Positions 1 through 11,028 of a stretch of 64,000 nt of DNA are shown here, one piece after another (the first letter of the stretch is position 1; the number at the start of each line of letters is the position of its first letter). The DNA lies in NCBI GenBank assembly GCA_032622095.1, contig CP136066.1, positions 204,498,978 through 204,562,977 on the forward strand. Direction: 5' to 3'. Made by a program: the position numbers and the translations under genes. The stretch comes from Siphonodentalium dalli (taxonomy: Eukaryota; Mollusca; Scaphopoda; Gadilida; Siphonodentaliidae). The notes beneath the pieces are model-generated. The model did no database searches. It was not told where the DNA came from and worked only from the letters and a program-made list of their open reading frames with translations.

Positions 1-311
1 ATTTTTCAACCAGTAATTAGTGGGAAATTTTTAGTTTTTTTTAGACAAACTAGCATGTTTTTCTACTTTTGGTAAAACAAAAATGGCCTCAAATGGCCAT
101 CGGGTGGAAGACTTCCATTTGGTTGGAAATTCTAATAGTTGGAAAGCTTGAGGTACCAATTGGAAAATTCAGAACGAGAGGGGGTGTGCAAATATAATTC
201 TACAAATATGGTTCAAGGGGGATGGTGGGGTATACTTCGACATTTGAATGTGGACACCCCACGCCCCCCCCCCCATCAACGGCGACCACTGAGCCGCGTC
301 CATGAATGAGA
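1..311. repeat. Diverged right part of a hAT-like element
   Basis: This stretch shares several words in the same order with the right half of the element at 44959-45935: 'GTTGGAAAGCTTGAG', a 'GGGTGTGCAAAT' block, a 'GTGGACACCCC' block, then 'AACGG(C/A)GACC' leading to a degenerate CATCCCTG-like end. It is probably an old copy cut by the window edge. The poly-C run at about 266-275 is part of it. The left end and any target duplication are not visible. Confidence 0.4.
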
Positions 312-2040
312 CTTGTGGCTGTCACTGAAATGCCCTAGTCGCACACTACGAAGTTCTATATGACATGTGGCACCCGGAATCACACAAAATGTGTGAAATT
401 GGTGTTTCAAATTAATTTAATTTGAATATGATGAGCATCACTGTTGCTATAAACCTTGAAATACCACAATGGACGATCAATGTACCAAGGGAAACAAATT
501 GTTGGGTGGGTGGGTGGGGTATTTATTTGTCAATTATATTGGTGGTTTACCAAGAGGATGTGAAAAATTAACATGCATAATTTGGCTCCTCTGCTATGTA
601 TAACTTGCGTAAATTTGGTTACCGAGGGAGGGGCCCGGGGGGGGGGGGGGGGGTGATGTCGTATATCTAATACATATGTAGCCACCGTTTGTGTCCAAAA
701 CTTTAAATTGTGAAGAATATTATGTCATTCAATAAATGTCATAGCAAATAATGAACTTAGAAATAATCTAAAATTATAAATACTGCAGAATAGTGAGATG
801 TGTCATTAAAGTATTATTAGCATTTGGACTAAGTGACGTACATGGTGAAGAGTTATCGTTTATACTATAAAAAAGGGGTGGGGGGGGGGGGGCTATGAAT
901 GTATTGTGTTATATATAGCTACAATTCCTTATGTAAAATTGCAAATTTCCCGTGTCAAGATTGCGCTTAATGAGGCATCGATCTGGCCATATAGATAAAG
1001 TAAAATATATTTATAAATTGTCCGAACATTCATTATGTGAAGCTATAATGAGTAGTACATGTATATATTTAGTATCATTCAAAAACTATATTCCTTTCTG
1101 AAAATGCGCTCTTTAATGTATGAATTATAATACTGTTATAGATGTACATACAATGTATACTGTAAATAATATTCCCAATGGCATGTTATAAACAAAATAA
1201 CTTCTCTGCTTACAGGTTCAATGGTGAAATCATGGCGGTCACGCGGTGTAACGTCGATGTAAATAACAAGATATGGACAAGGCTGCCTTGGCAACGACGC
1301 AGATAAACTATAATCAACCAACCAAGAACCACGGTGGAATGTATGAGTTAGACACAAATTCCACAATCAATGATTTTGGTATACATATGATGTCATGTGC
1401 TGTAATTTGGTTTCTGTGCAAGAGGCGATTACATTCAAAAAGACTATCCTCTTTGGAGCCCTTAATTTTCTTGTATAGTTCAAGGGATCTCAGAAAGCTT
1501 CAGTTAGTTTTAGAGCTTGTTCTTCTACACACGTGAGGGTGAGTCTGATGTAAGACAGCCAACCAGTAGCAATATATATGTATATATAGCAGAGACTGAC
1601 TTTCGAATTGTTCCAATACATTCAAGTTGAAGGAAAATTCTTGTTATTGATGTGAAACCCATTAATGGAACTGAAACATGCACGCTTATAGTTTAAAGGA
1701 TGACCAAAATATTACGTGAATGTGTTAAACGGCTGTTTGTTTTGTGTCTTTGTATTATTGAAATTAAAGACTATAGCTATACTATATCATTCGACAATCA
1801 CGATTTCTGCTGTGTACACAAAAGAAGGCCGCGGACCCCCGGGATATGCATGTTTGCTGTTTGATAAGTTAATATTCGAAAACGTCCAGCGCAGCACGTC
1901 AAGCATCAGTAGACTATAACATTTCATATGTATGGCGGGAAAAAAAGGTCCAACGATAGCCGAACTATATGTTTGGCCAATAAATATCGGTAAACACTCT
2001 TCGTTGAATATGATTTTTTTTTTTGCAGGATTAGCAGCCT
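312..2040. other. Low-copy non-coding DNA, no gene supported
   Basis: AT-rich sequence with poly-G runs near 640-653 and 872-890. Around 1216 a good acceptor (TTCTCTGCTTACAG) on plus faces a good donor (AACCT|GTAAGC) on minus, so a short exon could lie at about 1216-1286 on either strand. Neither reading gives a protein I recognise. If it is on minus, it could be a further exon downstream of the annexin exon at 4961, and the phases would fit, but the peptide does not look clearly annexin-like. Confidence 0.3.
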
Positions 2041-2272
2041 ATTGTTTGGATCGACCACACTCTTTTGTACAGATGTAATGAACACATATATGTGTTGTCT
2101 TGCCCAACAGCATTGTGTACAAGAACAATACAAAATAGTGTAATGGCGGTGAACACTATTGTTTGGATCAACCACACAAATGTGTACGCATGTGATTAAC
2201 ACATATGTGTAGTCTCGCCCAACAACATTGTGTACAATAACAATACAAACGTGTGTGGTAGCGGCGAACATA
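2041..2272. repeat. Two tandem copies of a ~116-bp unit
   Basis: The unit begins ATTGTTTGGATC(G/A)ACCACAC and contains GCCCAACA(G/A)CATTGTGTAC. Copies start at 2041 and 2158, and a third start (ATTGTTTCC) at 2273 is cut short. The copies differ by substitutions, so this is an older duplication than the satellite that follows. Confidence 0.75.
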
Positions 2273-2620
2273 TTGTTTCCTTAGTGCAAACATATTTGTG
2301 TCCATTCAACGAACAAATAAATGTGCTGGACCCAAACATCTTTGTGTGTGTCAACTACACAACTTTGTAGGTCAGTAACCACACATAAACTGTTCATCTG
2401 CATCCACACATTCTTGTGCGCAACTTAGCACACATTTAATGTGTGTCTACAAAGAACAAGTTGTTTTGGTCGATCCACACAGTATGTTCGCCACCACCAC
2501 ACAACAGATGTGTGGTCATTTGCCACACAATTCACCACACAATGTTGTTGTCGATCAAATGGCTACACAAACTGTGTGGTAACTGTGTGGTTCTACCACA
2601 CAGTCGTTTTAAGAGTGTAG
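2273..2620. repeat. CACA/TGTG word-rich degenerate repeat
   Basis: Short words (CCACACA, TGTGTGGT, ACACAATG) recur every 10-30 bases on both strands without a clean period, so many small hairpins are possible. It follows the 116-bp duplication, which uses the same words, and may be its decayed continuation. Confidence 0.5.
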
Positions 2621-4540
2621 ACAGTTTCCCAACAGGCGAGAATCGCATGCGTTTTGATATGTCGATGCCGTCTGGAGAGTTTGGCGGGAACAGCATCCCG
2701 TCTCGATTTGCTCAGTCTACCCTTGATGCTATAAAGTGGTAGCCGCGGGCGCTTATATATAGAGTTGTTTTTATGAGCCATCAGGCCCCCGCGGCAGCGG
2801 TCGCTGGCGCGACCTGACTGCCTCGATATCAATTTGAAAAAGGGGTGACGTTGCTTAACGCGCCTGCGGCGCTTCAATAACAGTTTGAATTTTGTGTTTC
2901 CCAACAGGTCTTAGACAGTTTCCCAACAGGCGAGAATCGCATGCGTTTTGATATGTCGATGCCGTCTGGAGAGTTTGGCGGGACCAGCATCCCGTCTCGA
3001 TTTGCTCAGTCTACCCTTGATGCTATAAAGTGGTAGCCGCGGGCGCTTATATATAGAGTTGTTTTTATGAGCCATCAGGCCCCCGCGGCAGCGGTCGCTG
3101 GCGCGACCTGACTGCCTCGATATCAATTTGAAAAAGGGGTGACGTTGCTTAACGCGCCTGCGGCGCTTCAATAACAGTTTGAATTTTGTGTTTCCCAACA
3201 GGTCTTAGACAGTTTCCCAACAGGCGAGAATCGCATGCGTTTTGATATGTCGATGCCGTCTGGAGAGTTTGGCGGGACCAGCATCCCGTCTCGATTTGCT
3301 CAGTCTACCCTTGATGCTATAAAGTGGTAGCCGCGGGCGCTTATATATAGAGTTGTTTTTATGAGCCATCAGGCCCCCGCGGCAGCGGTCGCTGGCGCGA
3401 CCTGACTGCCTCGATATCAATTTGAAAAAGGGGTGACGTTGCTTAACGCGCCTGCGGCGCTTCAATAACAGTTTGAATTTTGTGTTTCCCAACAGGTCTT
3501 AGACAGTTTCCCAACAGGCGAGAATCGCATGCGTTTTGATATGTCGATGCCGTCTGGAGAGTTTGGCGGGACCAGCATCCCGTCTCGATTTGCTCAGTCT
3601 ACCCTTGATGCTATAAAGTGGTAGCCGCGGGCGCTTATATATAGAGTTGTTTTTATGAGCCATCAGGCCCCCGCGGCAGCGGTCGCTGGCGCGACCTGAC
3701 TGCCTCGATATCAATTTGAAAAAGGGGTGACGTTGCTTAACGCGCCTGCGGCGCTTCAATAACAGTTTGAATTTTGTGTTTCCCAACAGGTCTTAGACAG
3801 TTTCCCAACAGGCGAGAATCGCATGCGTTTTGATATGTCGATGCCGTCTGGAGAGTTTGGCGGGACCAGCATCCCGTCTCGATTTGCTCAGTCTACCCTT
3901 GATGCTATAAAGTGGTAGCCGCGGGCGCTTATATATAGAGTTGTTTTTATGAGCCATCAGGCCCCCGCGGCAGCGGTCGCTGGCGCGACCTGACTGCCTC
4001 GATATCAATTTGAAAAAGGGGTGACGTTTCCCAACAGGTCTTAGACAGTTTCCCAACAGGCGAGAATCGCATGCGTTTTGATATGTCGATGCCGTCTGGA
4101 GAGTTTGGCGGGACCAGCATCCCGTCTCGATTTGCTCAGTCTACCCTTGATGCTATAAAGTGGTAGCCGCGGGCGCTTATATATAGAGTTGTTTTTATGA
4201 GCCATCAGGCCCCCGCGGCAGCGGTCGCTGGCGCGACCTGACTGCCTCGATATCAATTTGAAAAAGGGGTGACGTTTCCCAACAGGTCTTAGACAGTTTC
4301 CCAACAGGCGAGAATCGCATGCGTTTTGATATGTCGATGCCGTCTGGAGAGTTTGGCGGGACCAGCATCCCGTCTCGATTTGCTCAGTCTACCCTTGATG
4401 CTATAAAGTGGTAGCCGCGGGCGCTTATATATAGAGTTGTTTTTATGAGCCATCAGGCCCCCGCGGCAGCGGTCGCTGGCGCGACCTGACTGCCTCGATA
4501 TCAATTTGAAAAAGGGGTGACGTTTCCCAACAGGTCTTAG
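2621..4540. repeat. Satellite: four 294-bp and three 248-bp units, nearly identical
   Basis: Units start (ACAGTTTCCCAACAGGCG) at 2621, 2915, 3209, 3503, 3797, 4045 and 4293, and the array ends at 4540. The last three units lack 46 bp between GACGTT and TTCCCAAC, a deletion with a short GTT microhomology. Almost the only other difference seen is AACAG for ACCAG in the first unit. The unit is GC-richer than its surroundings and holds a TATATATA box-like word and CCCGCGGC. Both strands are open for about 90 codons per unit, but the readings are basic and low-complexity. I treat them as chance frames repeated with the unit. Confidence 0.95.
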
Positions 4541-4960
4541 ACAGTGCCGTCCACCTCCCCCAAGCCCACCCACCCTAAAAGTGATTTTTCCTATAGTGTT
4601 TTTGAAACGTGTCTCTTTGTGGTGTCATTCTTTTGGTATGATTTTTTACTAAATAACGGGTATGTTAGAGTTACATTTCTTTGAATTTTACAATCGAAAC
4701 ATATTCGCATGCGATGCTGAGTCACGCGGGACACGGCAAACTAAATCGCGCGCAAATTGGCTTGCGATTTTTCAGCATCCCACCCCATTTGGCATGCGAT
4801 AGCGTTTGTACTAGGTGTTATTTACAGTGAACCGTAAGCTAATTGACATGTGTGGGAAACATCCATTCCACTTGAAGATGGTTGTTACAGCAATTTACAG
4901 TGTACACGTGTGAATATCTTGCTGTAACAAGTCAGTGGGAATATAGAATCTGTAACGTAC
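4541..4960. other. Low-copy DNA between satellite and annexin exon
   Basis: No repeat family or exon recognised. The stretch would lie downstream of the exon at 4961-4994, in the following intron, if the annexin gene continues leftward. Confidence 0.4.
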
Positions 4961-4994
4961 CTTCTTTGTATCTTTTTGCGACTGCTTTGATATC
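4961..4994 (-). CDS. Annexin-like gene, short exon (34 bp) continuing the second repeat
   Basis: Read on minus, a pyrimidine-rich acceptor (TTCTTATGTTTTTAG) is followed by 34 bases coding DIKAVAKRYKE and then a strong donor (GAAG|GTACGT). The exon starts in phase 0, which fits the phase-0 end of the exon at 13077-13247. Joined, the two read ...ILVYFMTANDIR|DIKAVAKRYKE, which aligns without gaps to the annexin helix segment LIEIL.TRTN.EIRAI..AYKE. The exon ends in phase 1, so a further exon must follow to the left. It is short, and the link across an 8.1-kb intron is inferred from phase and fold alignment only. The satellite and MITE content of that intron is unusual for a conserved gene but does not touch the splice sites. 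Confidence 0.6.
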
Positions 4995-5160
4995 CTAAAA
5001 ACATAAGAACACAATGAATAATCTGCGTTCATATAACAAATATCCCATCAGTGGCTACAATGAATAAAGTCCCGAGTGTAAATTCTGTATTTCCTTGTAG
5101 CCACTCATGAGATAATCCTGGTATTCAAGCATAACCAGTAGGTAGAGGATCTCCAAAAAA

Positions 5161-5254
5161 TTATGTTGAGTTATAAGATTTTATGAAACGAGTCTACGAC
5201 TCGTTGTGAATCAAATGTATTAAGAGTTTCATAAAATCTTATATCCCAACATAA
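5161..5254. repeat. Short foldback repeat, 29-bp arms
   Basis: Arms at 5161-5189 and 5226-5254 (TTATGTTGAGTTATAAGATT... and its complement) differ at two positions. Inside the loop a second hairpin, AACGAGTC-TAC-GACTCGTT, is nested. It is probably a tiny MITE; no clear target duplication is visible. Confidence 0.8.
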
Positions 5255-6344
5255 CGAGTTGAAGATCTTGTAAATCACATGAAAAAAACTAGAGCTTTAT
5301 GCGTTTTTAACAAATCAAAATCTTTAAAAGAAGCTGAATAATGCATGCCAAATACATACATGCACGGCGTTGGCTGAGATGCTTCACGCCCGTGTACGAC
5401 AGTATTGTGCGCTCTGGTTGTCGGTGAAAAATATAGTCCTCCAATTTTCCTCTTTGTTTTTGTGTTTATTTTCGTTAGTGCAACGAAGTTGGACAAGAAT
5501 TTAACTTTAGTGAACAAAGCAATCATTTTTGCAATGTCTGGTGTTGGTATAATGTGCGGCTTTAGAAATAGTATTAATCCGCGCGTTATAATGTGGTGGG
5601 CGCGATGCCAAGTATTCCGAGAAGCACGCGCCTATTCATCACTAGTGAGATATAAGGACATATTTAACGGCTTGTTTAATGATATAATAGGGGTTTCATG
5701 AGATATATTCTCTATGTATTGTTCCATTCAGGAGAAACAACGGAATCCGACATGTCTAATTATATGGTAATGAAATAAGTCATTATGTTGCGTTAGACGC
5801 ACGGTATTTCAAAATGGATTTCTCAAAATCTGTCAAGAATTTCTTTGTGAAATTTGGTACAAGCGATTATTATAACCTCATTTACTTTACTTTTATGGCA
5901 TGACAAATATTTAAACTTTCGCTGTATTCAGGTACCAAGAACTTCTGTAAAATATATTCTTCTCAAAAGTGCAGTTCTTATATCCATGTTATCACATTTG
6001 AAGATCATGAAAGGAGAATCAATTTATTCTTGATTCGTCTTGACTCCTTTCATATAGCAAGACAATAAGCTACTTGGTGATTGGAGTGTTGTGTGAAATT
6101 ATTGGTAGTTCTTGGTAGCGAAAGTGACAAAAAATATATTATTTTCAACCTCTCAAATGTATTCAAATCTATTATTTTTGTCGTCTCTTCATAATTGCTT
6201 CTCATAATTCTATATACAATTAAGATGATGATATGTGAATTTCAAGATTTTTCAACTAATAGATCGTATTAGATCCGGAGAAATTCTTTGTTGAAAATCT
6301 CTTGCCATTTTTAGCTGGATTTATGCAAAACGTGCGTCTTCCCC
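5255..6344. other. Low-copy AT-rich DNA, no gene supported
   Basis: A 98-codon plus-strand frame at 5405-5701 has a hydrophobic stretch (IFLFVFVFIFV) but no recognisable domain, no supporting splice sites and ordinary AT-rich codon use. I regard it as chance. Confidence 0.35.
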
Positions 6345-6348
6345 TTAA

Positions 6349-6801
6349 AGGTACTCACTCCGTTTAAACACCCCTAAATTACTATTTATTTGGCTTCGGG
6401 GGTAAAAAATATTTGAATCGAGTCGAGGAACCTACCCATTAAAGTTCAGAGTGATCAGATATCGATTTTTTAAGTTTGTTATTTCTATTGTTTGTGGCCG
6501 AGAAACACGCAGTCAAATGGATGGTCTCGGTCAAAATTACGGACGAAGATGGATAACTCTAAATAACAAGTGGTACTACGGCTAAATATCGTGAATATTC
6601 AAGTGATAATACGGCCATATTTCATTGAATAAAATGCACGTTTTGGGAAATTTGATACCATAGTTGACAGGTTAGCATTATTTTGTTGCAATTAATCGAT
6701 TCTGATAACTGAAGCGTATTTTGAAGAAATGTTGTTGTTGTTGTTGTTGTTGTTGTTGTATCTTGATGATACGGGGACCCTCTGATCGGATTGAGTACCT
6801 T
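6349..6801. mobile_element. TTAA-flanked MITE, family B (AGGTACTCAATCC ends), full copy
   Basis: Left end TTAA|AGGTACTCACTCC at 6345 and right end GGATTGAGTACCT(T)|TTAA at 6805 are inverted repeats flanked by TTAA, the target used by piggyBac-type transposases. The interior carries GGCTTCGGGGGTAAAAAATATT, which marks the family. Other copies are at 19253-19467 (right half), 22954-23317 and 38535-38930. A (TTG)n microsatellite at 6730-6760 has grown inside. There is no coding capacity. Confidence 0.75.
6730..6760. repeat. (TTG)10 microsatellite
   Basis: Uninterrupted TTG run inside the family B MITE. Confidence 0.95.
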
Positions 6802-6895
6802 TTAATAAGTGTGTGTCGGCTGTTTAATGAAACAGAAAGCGCATTAACTGTCTGCTAAATCGGATCATATATATACAATAAGGAATTTCATATAT

Positions 6896-7192
6896 GTGAC
6901 CCGCCATATCAAATCCAGTCGTAAGTCGGGATTTTTTTACCCTGTGCCAATGCATTCTCTTATATATGCGAGTCGCCTCGCATATATAAGAGAATGCATT
7001 GGCCTGACAATTTTTATCATTTTTTTAACATAAATGTTTCTTACAATTTTTAGGACACAAAATAAAAAACATCCATTACCCTGCAGGGAGCCCCACCCAT
7101 ATATAGAAGCATATAGAAGAGTGTCGTCTGCTCATGTTTGTCTGGGGCTCTGTATGGGTGAATTGACGACTGGATTTGATATGGCGGGTCAC
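6896..7192. mobile_element. MITE with 27-bp perfect ends and an internal hairpin
   Basis: Perfect terminal inverted repeats begin GTGACCCGCCATATCAAATC and lie at 6896-6922 and 7166-7192 in an ATATAT context. Near the left end is the hairpin core shared by many elements here (see 13443-13844). The 7070-7160 segment (CCCTGCAGGGAGCCCCAC... TCTGGGGCTCTGTATGGG) recurs at 16730-16806. It is non-coding. Confidence 0.85.
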
Positions 7193-7386
7193 ATATATAT
7201 ATAACAAATTTACAGCGGATTATCGTAGCATATAGGCATTACTTAAGAACACATATATTGATTTAATGAGGCGGTTTGACAGGTTTGTAGATCTAATCTT
7301 TATTGACTATTGGATAACGTAAAGCAAACCCGGGTAATAGCTACAACATATACCCACATAGGGAATTGAATTAAAGATGAAGAAAA

Positions 7387-7826
7387 GCTTGCATATAGTG
7401 TGTCTGTTATTTGCAGTATGAGGTCCCCAGATGGTGAGTTTAGTGACGTTATCCCACTAAGCGGACTAGCGTCACCAAATTCACCCTCTGGGGACCTCAT
7501 TCTGCTTAGGCCTCATCTTCTGGGAAGTATATATTATCTCAAAATAGCGTTGTTTTTAGTTACCTTTTCCCTTCTGCTGAAGTTTCTAAATCCTCTAATT
7601 TGCAGAAGATAAAATGTATAATCGAGGTGACTAATGGGTGAACATCACCAACTTCAACTGGGCAACTTCAATCTGATATTAGGTCTCCCATAGCAGTTAA
7701 GACCTAAACAAAATGAGGTTCCCATGTGAGTTTTGGTGCACTGCGGCTAGCCCGGTTGGCGGGATAGCGTCACTAAACAGCCTCGGGGACCTCATTCTGC
7801 AAATGACAGACACACTATTTGCAGGC
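7387..7826. mobile_element. MITE, family E (TTTGCAG...ACACACTATTTGCAGGC), copy 1
   Basis: Outer inverted repeats (GCTTGCATATAGTGTGTCTGT and the complement of ACAGACACACTATTTGCAGGC) enclose two inner palindromes built from TGAGGTCCCCAGATGGTGAG and CACCCTCTGGGGACCTCA. A second copy with the same interior lies at 41454-41906. Short frames here are products of the palindrome, not genes. Confidence 0.85.
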
Positions 7827-8032
7827 TTGTATGAAGATAGATTACTAATGGATCGTTTGTTCGACGTCAGCGTTCGACATTCTCCAGAATATAACATGGT
7901 CTATATACTGCGATTCTATCTCGTATAATAATCAATATTTCGTTATTGTATTCGGCCGAATCAATTATTTATGACATTTTGAACAACAACAATACACAGG
8001 GAAATATGCACAAGTAATAGTCAGATAATGCA

Positions 8033-9585
8033 AACGGTAGTACTATAACTGGTTACATTTCGCTGTACACTGTATTTAACGGTAGTACTATAACTGGTTA
8101 CATTTCGCTGTACACTGTATTTAACGGTAGTACTATAACTGGTTACATTTCGCTGTACACTGTATTTAACGGTAGTACTATAACTGGTTACATTTCGCTG
8201 TACACTGTATTTAACGGTAGTACTATAACTGGTTACATTTCGCTGTACACTGTATTTAACGGTAGTACTATAACTGGTTACATTTCGCTGTACACTGTAT
8301 TTAACGGTAGTACTATAACTGGTTACATTTTGCTGTACACTGTATTTAACGGTAGTACTATAACTGGTTACATTTCGCTGTACACTGTACTATAACTGGT
8401 TACATTTCGCTGTACACTGAACTATAACTGGTTACATTTCGCTGCACACTGTATTTAACGGTAGTACTATAACTGGTTACATTTCGCTGTACACTGTATT
8501 TAACGGTAGTACTATAACTGGTTACATTTCGCTGTACACTGTATTTAACGGTAGTACTATAACTGGTTACATTTCGCTGTACACTGTATTTAACGGTAGT
8601 ACTATAACTGGTTACATTTTGCTGTACACTGTATTTAACGATAGTACTATAACTGGTTACATTTCGCTGTACACTGTACTATAACTGGTTACATTTCGCT
8701 GTACACTGTACTATAACTGGTTACATTTCGCTGTACACTGTATTTAACGGTAGTACTATAACTGGTTACATTTCGCTGTACACTGTATTTAACGGTAGTA
8801 CTATAACTGGTTACATTTCGCTGTACACTGTACTATAACTGGTTACATTTCGCTGTACACTGTATTTAACGGTAGTACTATAACTGGTTACATTTTGCTG
8901 TACACTGTATTTAACGGTAGTACTATAACTGGTTACATTTCGCTGTACACTGTACTATAACTGGTTACATTTCGCTGTACACTGAACTATAACTGGTTAC
9001 ATTTCGCTGCACACTGTATTTAACGGTAGTACTATAACTGGTTACATTTCGCTGTACACTGTATTTAACGGTAGTACTATAACTGGTTACATTTCGCTGT
9101 ACACTGTATTTAACGGTAGTACTATAACTGGTTACATTTCGCTGTACACTGTATTTAACGGTAGTACTATAACTGGTTACATTTTGCTGTACACTGTATT
9201 TAACGATAGTACTATAACTGGTTACATTTCGCTGTACACTGTACTATAACTGGTTACATTTCGCTGTACACTGTACTATAACTGGTTACATTTCGCTGTA
9301 CACTGTATTTAACGGTAGTACTATAACTGGTTACATTTCGCTGTACACTGTATTTAACGGTAGTACTATAACTGGTTACATTTCGCTGTACACTGTACTA
9401 TAACTGGTTACATTTCGCTGTTCACTGTATTTAACGGTAGTACTATAACTGGTTACATTTCGCTGTACACTGTATTTAACGGTAGTACTATAACTGGTTA
9501 CATTTCGCTGTACACTGTACTATAACTGGTTACATTTCGCAGTACAATGTACTATAACTGGTTACATTTCGCAGTACACTGTATT
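8033..9585. repeat. 45/32-bp minisatellite with a 565-bp higher-order duplication
   Basis: The long unit is AACGGTAGTACTATAACTGG plus TTACATTTCGCTGTACACTG plus TATTT (45 bp). Short units (32 bp) lack the AACGGTAGT...TATTT part. Marker variants recur at exactly 565 bp: CACTGAACTATAAC at 8416/8981 and AACGATAGT at 8637/9202. A multi-unit block has therefore been copied as a whole. Confidence 0.95.
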
Positions 9586-9904
9586 TTATTAAGCTAATCA
9601 GATACATATATTTATCATCGGAAAAGTGCTTATCTGACGGTTCAGGCTGCATCGTATAAGCTACTTATATGTAAGGATTGTGTTGATGCATTACTGTGAC
9701 GGCATGATAGAGCTCAAGAAATGACACAGTATACGTTATATGCGGAGGTTGAATAGTTCGTATATGCTGATATATAATGAAGGTTCTTAAATTTAAAAAA
9801 TCCAAAATATTGACTTCCAACGTTTAAAGCAGTAACGTTACTTGCGTTGATATAGGCAAAATGCATACAATTCATACTAACGCTCAATTGAACACTCTCA
9901 TCGG

Positions 9905-9990
9905 GTTTTTGTGTGATAAAGTTACACAGGTTGCCGAAATTGTGATAAAGTTTCCCAGCTTTGGGAGATTGTGATAAAGTTTTCCAGGTA
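9905..9990. repeat. Three short copies of GTGATAAAGTT(A/T)
   Basis: The phrase TTGTGATAAAGTTTCCCAG recurs three times at about 28-30-base spacing (TGTGTGATAAAGTTACACAGG, TTGTGATAAAGTTTCCCAGC, TTGTGATAAAGTTTTCCAGG). Nothing else is recognised here. Confidence 0.6.
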
Positions 9991-10262
9991 TACTATATAG
10001 CAACAATTTTTTTTTCTAACCGGCGGGTGCAAGGAAGAAACGGACCCGCACTCCCCGGTGGCCGTATACTCGAATGGGTGACCGCCACAATACTTCCGAC
10101 TTAGTCATTCTCTGCAGAGGATGTGGATGCCACAACTATATGTATATGACTATATACGCACTATATCTATACTAAAACAACTCAATTTTGTTTGTTTGTC
10201 TTGAAAAGACCAGCTGACAATCCGCACGAAATTTAGTTAATATGTTACGCACATAAGCGAGC

Positions 10263-10690
10263 AGAACGCTCTTTATTCATACCATATCAGGAATGTATCA
10301 ATAGTGAACGCTCTTTGCTCATACCATATCAGGAATATATCAATAGTTAACGCTCTTTGCTCATACCATATCAGAAATATATCAATAGCTAACGCTCTTT
10401 GCTCATACCATATCAGGAATATACCTATAGCTAACGCCCTTTGCTCATCCCATATCAGGAATATATCAATAGTGAACGCTCTTTGCTCATACCATATCAG
10501 GAATATATCAATAGCTAACGCTCTTTGCTCATACCATATCAGGAATATATCAATAGTGAACGCTCTTTGCTCATACCATATCAGGAATATATCAATAGCT
10601 AACGCTCTTTGCTCATACCATATCAGGAATATATCAATAGCTAACGCTCTTTGCTCATACCATATCAGGAATATATCAATAGCTATCACT
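10263..10690. repeat. 42-bp minisatellite inside the Helitron, 10 copies
   Basis: The unit is AACGCTCTTTGCTCATACCA plus TATCAGGAATATATCAATAG plus (C/T)T. Because 42 is a multiple of three, both strands stay open as 14-residue peptide repeats (NALCSYHIRNISIA on plus). I see no reason to think either is expressed. Copies differ at one to three positions. Confidence 0.95.
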
Positions 10691-10734
10691 CTTTATATCG
10701 TTAGTCTACACGGAGAACGTGCTCAACTTCACAC

Positions 10735-10959
10735 CCTCTTCAATTTCCAGTCAGACTAAGCTTTGCAATGACTATAAATACGGCTCAGGGGCAATCCCTC
10801 AAGATCGCTGGACTTAATTTCATATCGACTTGCTTCTCCCATGGCCAGCTCTACGTTGGGTGCTCGAGGGTTTGATCATCACAAAACCTATTCACCCACG
10901 CAGCAGAAGGGAAGACCACCAATGTGGTGAACAGAGAAGAGTTCTTTGAAATTTTGTAA
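10735..10959 (+). pseudogene. Helitron helicase C-terminus (Pif1-like SF1 helicase), relic
   Basis: Frame from 10741 reads [20 protein letters not shown], then [24 protein letters not shown], a TGA stop, SSQNLFTHAAEGKTTNVV and a terminal stop at 10957-10959. The TIN(K)AQGQS and YVGCSRV blocks are helicase motifs V and VI of Helitron/Pif1-type SF1B helicases, which unwind DNA during rolling-circle transposition. One in-frame TGA and the loss of everything upstream of motif V make it a pseudogene. An in-frame TAG lies at 10702. The typical Helitron protein is well over 1,000 residues, so about 70 residues survive. Confidence 0.9.
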
Positions 10960-11028
10960 ATGTATGTCAAAACGCTTCAATGTGTTTCCAATCATCTTTA
11001 CAGTAGCAACGTCGGGCATCCCAGCTAG

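Larger units (their letters stand above)
10166..11028 (+). mobile_element. Truncated Helitron, 863 bp
   Basis: The 5' end TCTATACTAAAACAACTCAA follows an A, and a Helitron-typical TTTTGTTTGTTTGTC comes soon after. The 3' end is ...GGGCATCCCAGCTAG followed by T, with a weak GGG-CAT-CCC hairpin before the CTAG. Insertion between A and T, a TC start and a CTRR end are the known Helitron signature. The protein remnant inside (10735-10959) is the C-terminus of the Helitron helicase in the same orientation, which confirms the class. Most of the Rep/helicase gene is gone, and a 42-bp minisatellite stands in its place. Confidence 0.85.

Noticed and set aside
1136..1366. Possible minus-strand exon before AACCT|GTAAGC as the next annexin exon
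   Set aside because: The phase would fit the exon at 4961, but the peptide (SLVHILLFTSTLHR) lacks the expected annexin I..D.SG block and the acceptor is weak.
2593..4573. Basic ~95-codon minus frames repeated seven times
   Set aside because: Each is the satellite unit read through. No domain is present, and the deletion units simply switch to another start.
10019..10100. 5S rRNA-like phrase CGAATGGGTGACCGCC
   Set aside because: Only about 20 bases resemble the 5S C box. The rest does not fit, so I do not call a 5S gene or 5S-derived SINE.
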